Assembly: GCA_017471825.1 (NCBI GenBank)
Contig: JAFURQ010000028.1
Coordinates: 1 to 64,000, forward strand
Source: Clostridia bacterium
GTDB taxonomy: Bacteria > Bacillota > Clostridia > Oscillospirales > CAG-272
Direction of reading: 5' to 3'
Length of the DNA stretch: 64,000 bases
A program made the position numbers and the translations under genes. Numbering within the stretch: the first letter of the stretch is position 1; each line of letters opens with the position of its first letter. This document shows, piece after piece, positions 44,853 through 52,385 of the stretch. The notes under the pieces were generated by a model, which was not told the DNA's origin, did not search any database, and was given only the letters and a program-made list of their open reading frames with translations.

Positions 44853-46007
44853 TTACTGTGCGGAAACCGCATTGTCGTCAACGTTTTCTCTCGGCTTTGA
44901 AACCGCTATGTGCTTTTTAAGCTCCTCGTAGAAAAGCTCGTCGTCGAAAGGAAGCTCTATTTCCTTGCCAAGCCAAGTAGAAAGAAGCATTGCATTAGCC
45001 AGCATAACTCCGTAAATTCCGTCGCTCGCAGGAGCGTAAACCTCCTCAAGCCCGAGTATAGCATTGGCGATGTTGTTGCAAATGCCGCTGTGCTGTGTAT
45101 TTTCTCCCTCGAGCTCAACCTCAACGGTGGGAAGACACTCGGGAGGTGCGAATCCCGCGGTCGCCGTGTGGCAGTGCTCACGCTCGTCGATTTTAAGCTC
45201 CTTGTAATAAAGCTTGTTGCCCTCGAATATGAGTGTACCCTTCGTGCCGGTAACCTCGAATCTGTTCGTTCCGGGCGCATCGGCGGTGGTGGTGATGAAT
45301 ACGCCGGTCGCACCGTTGGGATATTCGCAATAGCAGGTTACGTCGTCCTCAACCTCAATATCGTGCCACTTGCCGAAATGGCAGAATGCGCGAAGCCTCG
45401 TGGGCATCATTCCCACAATCCACTGGAACAGGTCGAGCTGGTGAGGTGCCTGATTGTAAAGCACGCCTCCTCCCTCTCCGGCCCAGGTCGCACGCCACGA
45501 GCCGGTGTCGTAATAGTACTGCGTTCTGTACCAGTCGGTGATAATCCAGTTGGTGCGCTTTATCTCGCCAACACGTCCGTCCTGTATCATCTTGCGCATC
45601 ATCTTAAATGCGGGGTTGGTTCTCTGGTTAAACATAATTCCGAGGATTTTGTCTGAGTGCTTCGCACGCTCCAGCATTTTCTTAACCTGAAGGGTATATA
45701 CTCCCGCAGGCTTTTCAACAATGCAGTTCAAATCGTTATCAAGCGCTTCGATTGCAAGATCGGGGTGTATGTAGTGAGGAGTACAGATTATGACTACGTC
45801 GCAATCTCCGCTCTTGAACATCTCTGTTGCTGAGCTGTAGTAATTAATTGTATCGCCAAACTTTTCCTTAAAGAAATTGAATTTCACAGGGTTGATGTCG
45901 CATACTGCGCTGATTCGTCCGTTGATAATCTTTCCCTCAAGAAAATTCTTGGCGTGGCCGGTACCCATATTGCCGCATCCGACAATGCCGAATCTTACTT
46001 TTTCCAT
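44853..46007 (-). CDS. Gfo/Idh/MocA-family oxidoreductase (second of two)
   Basis: A 384-aa paralogue with Rossmann loop GIVGCGNMGTGH, VEKPAGVY, and GGGVLYNQAPHQLDLFQW. It is longer than its neighbour through a C-terminal extension rich in charged residues. Sequence differences from the other copy are large, so they are not a recent duplication and likely act on different substrates or directions (oxidation and re-reduction). Its start overlaps the end of the TIM-barrel gene upstream by 13 bp. Confidence 0.85.
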   Translation of the reverse strand: MEKVRFGIVGCGNMGTGHAKNFLEGKIINGRISAVCDINPVKFNFFKEKFGDTINYYSSATEMFKSGDCDVVIICTPHYIHPDLAIEALDNDLNCIVEKPAGVYTLQVKKMLERAKHSDKILGIMFNQRTNPAFKMMRKMIQDGRVGEIKRTNWIITDWYRTQYYYDTGSWRATWAGEGGGVLYNQAPHQLDLFQWIVGMMPTRLRAFCHFGKWHDIEVEDDVTCYCEYPNGATGVFITTTADAPGTNRFEVTGTKGTLIFEGNKLYYKELKIDEREHCHTATAGFAPPECLPTVEVELEGENTQHSGICNNIANAILGLEEVYAPASDGIYGVMLANAMLLSTWLGKEIELPFDDELFYEELKKHIAVSKPRENVDDNAVSAQ

Positions 46008-46873
46008 ATTCCGTTACACTCCTTGTATCCGTGTTCTGTAAGTAGCTTTTTAAGTGCGTTTGCCGCAAAATCAAATGCCGCACGGTTGTTTTCAAAGGAG
46101 TATTTACCCCTCAATTCGTGCTCATCGATTGATTTGTAAGCAAAAAAATCCATAAGGTGAGGCTCAAGAGTGAGATAAACCACCTTGTCTGTTGCCTCGT
46201 TGACGATGTCGAGAATCTCGCCGATTCTGCCCTCGCCCTCGCCGGCAGGGAGAATGGTTTGCGACGCGTATACCGCATCCTTTATGTGAAGATAAGCCAG
46301 ATTCTTAAGTGTCGCCTTGATTCCTTCCATAACGTCACCGTTGTTCATACGGTAATTCGCAGGGTCGAAAATCGCCGCCAACCCCTTTACCTCGTCTATA
46401 AGCTCCGAAACCTCACCCGGCATCTGCCCCCAGATGAGAGATTCGTTCTCGTGACAAAGAGTGATGCCGCGCGCAGCTGCAAGCTCGGTCATAACGTTAA
46501 GCCTGCGTATTACCTCTTCCTTGTAAGTCGCAAGCTCCTTCTGATCAACGAAAAAGCTGAACATACGCATTTTATCGGTACCCAAAATCTCGCAAGCACG
46601 GAGTGCCTTTTCAAAGAGCGCGAGATGCTCATCAAAGGGCGCGGTTATGTCGTATTTTCCAATTGGTGAGCCGAGCGAGTTAACCTTAATGCCGTTTTCG
46701 TCAAGCTTTGCCTTCACCTCGGCGAGCTCCTCCTCGGAGAGCTGAAGTATCGGGCGGTTGTCAATGGTTCTCGGCTCGATGAATCCAATGCCGTTTTCCT
46801 TGAGAGCGCAAATCTGCTCCGCAAGGGTAGTACCACCCTCATCCGCGAAAGCGGAAAGTACGTATTCTGCCAT
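45995..46873 (-). CDS. xylose-isomerase-like TIM barrel (sugar phosphate isomerase/epimerase)
   Basis: A 292-aa AP-endonuclease-2-fold protein: ENGIGFIEPR, a CHENE strand, IFDPANYRMNNG, AYLHIKDA and a C-terminal TLEPH supply the expected metal-ligand Glu/Asp/His positions. Members isomerise, epimerise or beta-eliminate keto-sugars. ATG at 46873 is chosen because GGAG lies 7 nt upstream; the ATG four codons earlier has none. Partnered with two Gfo/Idh genes. Confidence 0.83.
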   Translation of the reverse strand: MAEYVLSAFADEGGTTLAEQICALKENGIGFIEPRTIDNRPILQLSEEELAEVKAKLDENGIKVNSLGSPIGKYDITAPFDEHLALFEKALRACEILGTDKMRMFSFFVDQKELATYKEEVIRRLNVMTELAAARGITLCHENESLIWGQMPGEVSELIDEVKGLAAIFDPANYRMNNGDVMEGIKATLKNLAYLHIKDAVYASQTILPAGEGEGRIGEILDIVNEATDKVVYLTLEPHLMDFFAYKSIDEHELRGKYSFENNRAAFDFAANALKKLLTEHGYKECNGIWKK

Positions 46874-46910
46874 ATCAAACTCCATTCCGTCGCCTTTGGC
46901 GACCTAAAAA

Positions 46911-47675
46911 TCATTTCTTTACTATGGGGCACAGATGCCTGTAGCTTCTTTCCATCTGCTCAAAAACGTCACCGAGCATCGGCGCGTTGTCCTGCTCGAC
47001 GTACACGTTTTTAACTCCGACCTCGCGGCAGACGTTGGCAAGCGCCGCAAAATCCATAATACCGTCGCCGCAGGGGCATATCTCACCCTTGGGTGCGGTT
47101 TTCATATCCTTGAAGTGTATGTCCGTAATTCTACCGAGAGCCGCTATTTTGCGTATGTATTCCTCGGGTGACTTTCCCGCATAAAAGGACCAGTAAACGT
47201 CGTGAATAAAATTAATATCCGGTGCCTCTTCAATGAGATAGTCGTAGGCGGTGACTCCGTTTTCAAGGGTGTCAAACTCAAACGCGTGATTGTGATATGC
47301 AAAGGTGAGCCCCGCATCGCGTATCATCTTGACGGGCTCCTTAATTGCATTAAGAAAGCCTGTAAGCCCCTCAAACGTTCCGTGAAATTCGACAGGCATC
47401 GCGCCGAGTCCAACGACAGGACAGCCGATCGCCTTGTGAAACTCAATGGACTTTTTTGTGTTGTTTACTATTTCGTCAAACGGGCGGTGTGTGCATAGCA
47501 CAGGTAGAGAAAGCTCGTCGATATATGAGCGAAGGCGCGCGCCTTCTATCTCGCATATGGCGGATGCCTGTACCGCATCATACCCGATTTCCTTCATTTT
47601 TTTCATTGTGCCGTAGAGTTTTTCGGGGGTATCGCACTCGGTACGAAGCGAAAAAAGCTGTGCTCCAAGCTTCAT
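46911..47675 (-). CDS. xylose-isomerase-like TIM barrel, first gene of the operon
   Basis: A 254-aa sugar phosphate isomerase/epimerase-type protein. CTHRPFDEI, AYHNHAFEF, FIHDVYW, ITDIHFKDMK and YVEQD carry the metal ligands typical of the IolE/keto-sugar lyase superfamily. It resembles the other TIM barrel only at superfamily level. A small hairpin (GTCGCC/GGCGAC, 46889-46903) fills the 37-bp gap between the two. AAAGGAG precedes the ATG, and a predicted promoter lies 32 bp upstream. Confidence 0.83.
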   Translation of the reverse strand: MKLGAQLFSLRTECDTPEKLYGTMKKMKEIGYDAVQASAICEIEGARLRSYIDELSLPVLCTHRPFDEIVNNTKKSIEFHKAIGCPVVGLGAMPVEFHGTFEGLTGFLNAIKEPVKMIRDAGLTFAYHNHAFEFDTLENGVTAYDYLIEEAPDINFIHDVYWSFYAGKSPEEYIRKIAALGRITDIHFKDMKTAPKGEICPCGDGIMDFAALANVCREVGVKNVYVEQDNAPMLGDVFEQMERSYRHLCPIVKK

Positions 47676-47707
47676 AGTATTACTCCTTTACGGGTTATTG
47701 TAATTCA

Positions 47708-47736
47708 ATTTTAACATATCCAAATCGGCGAATCAA
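47708..47736 (-). promoter_or_regulatory. promoter of the uronate/Gfo-Idh operon
   Basis: On minus, TTGATT (47736-47731) and TAAAAT (47713-47708) with a 17-bp spacer. Confidence 0.7.
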
Positions 47737-47765
47737 TATTTTTTATAAATTTTTTATTGTTACTG

Positions 47766-47790
47766 TTGCAAAAACTATTGCAAAAGTTGC
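47766..47790 (+). promoter_or_regulatory. candidate AraC-type direct-repeat operator
   Basis: TTGCAAAAA (47766-47774) is repeated as TTGCAAAAG (47778-47786) with a further TTGC at 47787-47790. The 12-bp offset fits tandem AraC half-sites. It overlaps the -35 of the regulator's own promoter and lies about 30 bp upstream of the divergent operon's -35. Confidence 0.5.
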
Positions 47791-47806
47791 TCGCTTGTGC
47801 TAAAAT
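47778..47806 (+). promoter_or_regulatory. promoter of the araC-type gene and following operon
   Basis: TTGCAA (47778-47783) and TAAAAT (47801-47806) with a 17-bp spacer, 51 bp before the ATG at 47858. The -35 is part of the direct repeats. Confidence 0.65.
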
Positions 47807-47857
47807 ATATAATGTAATTTTATGCGCTCAGGCAAATTTGAGGTAAGGAGGAGAAAT

Positions 47858-48691
47858 ATGAAGGTCACGGAATTTGATGCTGGAAGCATTTCTTACGTTA
47901 CAAACAGAATAGAATGCGCACCGACTAATCTCAACTCCCGTCATTGCCACGATACGTACGAGATACTGTACGTATCCGAGGGAAGTGGCAGATATGTCGT
48001 AGAGGGTGTTGAATATCCCGTCAAGCCTCGCACACTTATGATTTTTCCGCCGCTTACCTTTCACTGCGTAACGATTGACGAGGGTGCAGTCTATGACAGA
48101 ACCGTTCTGTATTTTGAAGAGGGCGGCGTTGCCGACTGTGCCAAGGGGGCGTTTTCAAAGCTGTCTGATATGGCATCGCCTGCAGGTGCCTTTTATTCCG
48201 CAGACGCTCTTCCCGATGCCATAATCTCGGTTTTTGACAGATTTGAGGCAATCGCACAGCTTCCCGATTTAGAGCGCGAATCGCTCTCAATCCTTCTGCT
48301 CTCGGAGCTTCTTATACATCTCTCGCTTGCACATCACGAGGATTGGCACTACGACGAGGGAGAGCTCGGAGCGCGCGTTATCCGCTTCTTAAACAACAAT
48401 ATGGAGCGCGACATTCCGCTCGATAAGCTTGCAAAACGCTTTTTCGTGAGCAAATTTTATCTCTGTCGCGCATTCAAAAAATACAGCGGCGTTTCGATTC
48501 ACAGCTACATAAACCATAAAAGAGTCATGTACGCAAAGCAGCTCATCGAATCGGGCGAAGCCGCATCTGCCGCCGCATACCGCGTAGGCTTCGGCGACTA
48601 CTCCGCATTTTACAGAGCCTACGTAAAGATTGTCGGCAGAGCCCCCACAGCGACCGACGAAAGGAGAGAAAATTCCGACAATGAAATATGA
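47858..48691 (+). CDS. AraC-family transcriptional regulator
   Basis: A 277-aa regulator with an N-terminal cupin sensor (SRHCHDTYEILYVSEGSGRYVVEG, pattern H-x-H then G-x-Y) and two C-terminal helix-turn-helix motifs (LAKRFFVSKFYLCRAFKKYSG; AAAYRVGFGDYSAFYRAYVK). It diverges from the uronate operon and is its probable activator or repressor; the ligand is likely a sugar or uronate. Start at 47858 has AGGAGG upstream. The last 11 bases overlap dxs, so the regulator leads a housekeeping transcript. Confidence 0.9.
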   Translation: MKVTEFDAGSISYVTNRIECAPTNLNSRHCHDTYEILYVSEGSGRYVVEGVEYPVKPRTLMIFPPLTFHCVTIDEGAVYDRTVLYFEEGGVADCAKGAFSKLSDMASPAGAFYSADALPDAIISVFDRFEAIAQLPDLERESLSILLLSELLIHLSLAHHEDWHYDEGELGARVIRFLNNNMERDIPLDKLAKRFFVSKFYLCRAFKKYSGVSIHSYINHKRVMYAKQLIESGEAASAAAYRVGFGDYSAFYRAYVKIVGRAPTATDERRENSDNEI

Positions 48692-50543
48692 AATACTTGA
48701 CAATATAAGCTCTCCTGCCGACGTAAAGGCATTAGATGCTGAAAAAATACCCGCACTCTGCGAGGAGATAAGAGCCTTTCTTATCGATAACGTTGAGCGA
48801 AGCGGCGGACACCTCGGCTCAAACCTCGGTGCTACCGAGCTCTCCGTAGCCATTCACCGCGTGTTCGATTCACCGAAGGACCATATAATTTTCGACGTAG
48901 GACACCAGTCGTACGTTCATAAGATTCTTACAGGGCGAAAGGATGCTTTCGATACGCTTCGCACAACGGGTGGGCTCTCGGGCTTTACCAAAATGTCCGA
49001 AAGCGAGCACGACGCATTTGGCGCAGGGCACAGCTCAACGTCCATCTCCGCGGCGCTCGGCTTTGCAGAGGCGGACCGTCTTAACGGAAGCGACGCCTAT
49101 ACGGTTGCCGTCCTCGGTGACGGCGCATACACGGGCGGTATGGTGCACGAGGCACTCAACAACTGCGACCCCGACCTGAAGCTCATAATAATCCTTAACG
49201 AGAACGGAATGTCCATTTCGCTCAACAAGGGTACCTTCGCAAGCTATCTTTCGAGGGTAAGAATTTCAAACGGCTATCAGAGCTGGAAGCGAGGAACAAA
49301 CTCCTTTATTTCCCGTATTCCACTCATAGGCAAGCCGCTCAAACGCTTTATTACCTTTGTCAAGAACAAAATCAAGGGGCTCTTTTTTGCCTCAAATTAC
49401 TTCGAGGACCTCGGGCTCTATTATACCGGCCCGATAGACGGTAACGATGCCAAAAAGGTCGAGAAGGCGCTCACAAGGGCAAAAAAACTCGGCAGATGCG
49501 TAATCGTTCACCTCAAAACCGCAAAGGGTAAGGGCTACGCCCCCGCCGAAAGCGCTCCCGACAATTTCCACAGCGTTTATTCGGGCACAGCCTCGCAGGA
49601 AAGCTTCCACGCCAAAATGGCAGACAAGCTTATATCGCTTGCCGCAGAGGATGAGAAAATCGTTGCAATAACAGCCGCAATGGGAATAGGCACAGGCCTT
49701 GATAAATTTGAGGAGCAGTATCCGAAGCGTTATTTCGACGTCGGAATTGCAGAGGCACACGCCCTCACCTTTTCCGCAGGACTTGCCGCCAGCGGACTCA
49801 AACCCTTTACAGCGATATACTCCACCTTTATGCAACGCGGATATGACAGTGTTTTGCACGATATAGCGCTTCAGCGCCTGCCTGTTAAGATGATGATAGA
49901 CCGCGCGGGACTTGCCGTTGGCGACGGTGCAACCCATCACGGCATATTTGACGTGTCATTCCTATCGCATATTCCGGAAATCACCGTGATTTCTCCCATA
50001 ACCTACTCGTCACTCGAAGCGGCGGTAGAATACGCCGCAACAGCAGATACCCCGATTGCCGTCAGATATCCGAATTCCAAGGAATCCCCCGATGTCGTAG
50101 CGGCATTCTATTCCGATTCCGCCGACAAATCAATCGGTGCAAAAATCGATTTCGCACCCGAAGCCGCGCCGGAGAAGGTGTTTATCACCTACGGCGGCCT
50201 TGTTACCCGTGTGCTCAAAGCAGAGGCGCTTGTGCGCTCCCGCACGGATAAAACAGTGGGAACGGTGCTTCTCGAAATGCTTAGGCCCTATGACAAGGTA
50301 GCGGAGAGCATCCTTCCGTACCTTAAAAACGCAACTCATATCGTTTTTGCGGAGGAGGGCATCAAAAACGGCGGTGCCGCAATGCTTCTTCGCGATGCGC
50401 TTGAGAGGCTCGGCTTCGACTTCACGGCGTGCAAGTACGAGATAGCCGCAATAGACGATAACTTCGCATCACCCGACGAGCCCTGTGAACTGTACGATTA
50501 TCTTGGGCTCTCACCTGAAAAACTCGCAGAAAAAATGGATTAA
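48681..50543 (+). CDS. dxs: 1-deoxy-D-xylulose-5-phosphate synthase
   Basis: Condenses pyruvate and glyceraldehyde-3-phosphate, first step of the MEP isoprenoid pathway. The 620-aa thiamine-diphosphate enzyme shows GGHLGSNLGATELSVAIH, FDVGHQSYVHKILTGR, GAGHSSTSIS, the TPP motif GDGAYTGGMVHEALNN ending in NENGMSIS, and the C-terminal transketolase domain with DVGIAEAHA. The ATG overlaps the regulator end by 11 bp; AAAGGAG is about 12 nt upstream, slightly far. Confidence 0.96.
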   Translation: MKYEILDNISSPADVKALDAEKIPALCEEIRAFLIDNVERSGGHLGSNLGATELSVAIHRVFDSPKDHIIFDVGHQSYVHKILTGRKDAFDTLRTTGGLSGFTKMSESEHDAFGAGHSSTSISAALGFAEADRLNGSDAYTVAVLGDGAYTGGMVHEALNNCDPDLKLIIILNENGMSISLNKGTFASYLSRVRISNGYQSWKRGTNSFISRIPLIGKPLKRFITFVKNKIKGLFFASNYFEDLGLYYTGPIDGNDAKKVEKALTRAKKLGRCVIVHLKTAKGKGYAPAESAPDNFHSVYSGTASQESFHAKMADKLISLAAEDEKIVAITAAMGIGTGLDKFEEQYPKRYFDVGIAEAHALTFSAGLAASGLKPFTAIYSTFMQRGYDSVLHDIALQRLPVKMMIDRAGLAVGDGATHHGIFDVSFLSHIPEITVISPITYSSLEAAVEYAATADTPIAVRYPNSKESPDVVAAFYSDSADKSIGAKIDFAPEAAPEKVFITYGGLVTRVLKAEALVRSRTDKTVGTVLLEMLRPYDKVAESILPYLKNATHIVFAEEGIKNGGAAMLLRDALERLGFDFTACKYEIAAIDDNFASPDEPCELYDYLGLSPEKLAEKMD

Positions 50544-50548
50544 CGCAA

Positions 50549-51931
50549 ATGAACGTAAATATATCAAGCACCGCGGCAGGCGGCTTCGTCAGTGGGGTAA
50601 AAGCTCTCATATCGGGGCAAAATAAGCTTGCCTGCGTTATAACCCTCGGCTGTCAGCAGAACGAGGCAGACAGCGAAAAAATACGCGCAATGGCAGTCGA
50701 TATGGGCTACGGGCTTACCGACAGCCCCGAGTGCGCCGACCTCATCGTAGTCAACACCTGCGCCATTCGCCGTCACGCAGAGCTGAAGGCGCTCTCAATC
50801 GTCGGCAATTTTAAGGCATATAAGAAGGACAAGCCGGAGCTCATTGTGGCAATATGCGGCTGTATGGCAGCCGAGCCCCACGTAGCCGAAAGCATCAAAA
50901 AAAGCTATCACCACGTCACCTTTACCCTCGAGCCGTCGATGCTTCACCGTTTTCCCGAATTGGTCCACCGCTCGATTACTGAGCATCGCCGTACCTTCGT
51001 CTTCGGCAACGAGGAATGGGACGTCATAGAGGGAATAGGCAGTGTGCGCACCTCAAGCCACAAGGCATGGGTGTCGATAATGTACGGGTGCAACAATTTC
51101 TGCTCCTATTGCATCGTTCCTTACGTCAGAGGAAGAGAAAGAAGCAGAAATAGCGCAGACGTCATCGCCGAATGCCGCGCGCTCATAGAGCAGGGATATA
51201 AGGAAATAACCCTTCTTGGGCAGAACGTTAACTCCTACAAATCCGATATGACCTTCGCCGAGCTTCTCGAGGCTGTTGCAAGGATACCCGGCGACTTTGT
51301 CCTTCGCTTTATGACAAGCCACCCCAAGGACGCCTCGGACGAGCTGATACGGGTGTTCGGTCAATATACGGGTAAAATAGCCCCCGCGTTTCATCTGCCG
51401 CTTCAGTCAGGTAGTGACAGAATCTTGAAGGAGATGAACCGCACGTACGATACGGCAAAATATCTTGCCACCATAGACAAAATAAGGGCCGCCGTGCCGG
51501 ATGCCGCCATAACTACCGATATTATAGTTGGCTTCCCGGGCGAAACCGACGAGGACTTTGAAGCGACTATGTCAATTCTCGAAAGGGTTCGCTTTGATAT
51601 GGTGTTCTCGTTTAACTATTCAAAGCGCGAGGGCACTCGCGCCGCAAAAATGGAAAATCAGGTGCCCGAGGAGGTAAAGAAGGAGCGAATGACCAGGCTC
51701 CTCGACGTTCAATGCGAAATTTCAAGAGAAAAGAATGACGCATACCTTGGCCGCACCGTCAGAGTTATAGTTGACTCAGCGGAGCAAAAGTCGGGCAAAA
51801 CGGTTTACAGCGCAAGAACCGCAACCAACAAGCTCGTTCATTTTGGGGCAGAAAGCAATTATATTGGTAAATTCATTGATGTAAAAATAATCCGCACAGG
51901 AGCATTTGACATGCTTGCGGAGATAGTATAG
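50549..51931 (+). CDS. miaB: tRNA-2-methylthio-N6-dimethylallyladenosine synthase
   Basis: Radical SAM methylthiotransferase acting at A37 of tRNAs. The 460-aa protein has the N-terminal UPF0004 domain with three cluster cysteines (TLGCQQNEADSE, NTCAIR, ICGCMA), the radical SAM motif CNNFCSYC, and a C-terminal TRAM domain. The N terminus carries about 27 extra residues without a clear ribosome site, so the true start may lie slightly downstream. It ends in TAG. Followed by ylbF and mutSL, as in Bacillus. Confidence 0.95.
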   Translation: MNVNISSTAAGGFVSGVKALISGQNKLACVITLGCQQNEADSEKIRAMAVDMGYGLTDSPECADLIVVNTCAIRRHAELKALSIVGNFKAYKKDKPELIVAICGCMAAEPHVAESIKKSYHHVTFTLEPSMLHRFPELVHRSITEHRRTFVFGNEEWDVIEGIGSVRTSSHKAWVSIMYGCNNFCSYCIVPYVRGRERSRNSADVIAECRALIEQGYKEITLLGQNVNSYKSDMTFAELLEAVARIPGDFVLRFMTSHPKDASDELIRVFGQYTGKIAPAFHLPLQSGSDRILKEMNRTYDTAKYLATIDKIRAAVPDAAITTDIIVGFPGETDEDFEATMSILERVRFDMVFSFNYSKREGTRAAKMENQVPEEVKKERMTRLLDVQCEISREKNDAYLGRTVRVIVDSAEQKSGKTVYSARTATNKLVHFGAESNYIGKFIDVKIIRTGAFDMLAEIV

Positions 51932-51944
51932 AAAGGGAATTGTT

Positions 51945-52343
51945 ATGACAAAAATCATAGAGCTCGCACACGCACTCGGCGAGGAAATTGCACAAAGCGA
52001 GGAAATTAAAAATCTTGAGGCAAAAAAAGCAATATTTGATGCCGATGAAGAGCTTCAGGCTAAAATGCGCGAATACAAAACAGAAAGAATCCTTCTCGCG
52101 CAGGAATTTTCAAAGGATTCAAGCGAAACCGATGCAATAGCTATTTCAAATCTCAAGGAAAGACTTGAGGAGCTCTCACGTGAGATAACCGCAAACCCTC
52201 ATTATGCCGATTTTGCCAACGCGCAAAAGGCAATGAATGACCTTATGAATTCGGTAAATGCTGAAATTAAATTCTGCATAACGGGCGAACGCCCCTCCGA
52301 CTGCACACACGATTGCTCAACCTGCGGCGGATGCTCGCATTGA
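51945..52343 (+). CDS. YlbF/YmcA-family protein with C-terminal cysteine cluster
   Basis: A 132-aa helical protein of the YlbF/YmcA family, subunits of the Y-complex that tunes RNase Y processing in Bacillus. The core helices (about 1-105) have the LxxAxxLGexIaqSeeiknle pattern. The C terminus ends in CTHDCSTCGGCSH, five cysteines suited to an iron-sulfur cluster, together with one more at about residue 108. Its place between miaB and mutS matches Bacillus ymcA. Confidence 0.88.
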   Translation: MTKIIELAHALGEEIAQSEEIKNLEAKKAIFDADEELQAKMREYKTERILLAQEFSKDSSETDAIAISNLKERLEELSREITANPHYADFANAQKAMNDLMNSVNAEIKFCITGERPSDCTHDCSTCGGCSH

Positions 52344-52385
52344 TTCGATACTCAATTTTTAATTAACGAAAGAGGTTAACGACTG

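Noticed and set aside
46889..46903. GTCGCC-TTT-GGCGAC hairpin as a terminator in the uronate operon
   Set aside because: The stem is only 6 bp with no T-run and lies between same-strand genes 37 bp apart.
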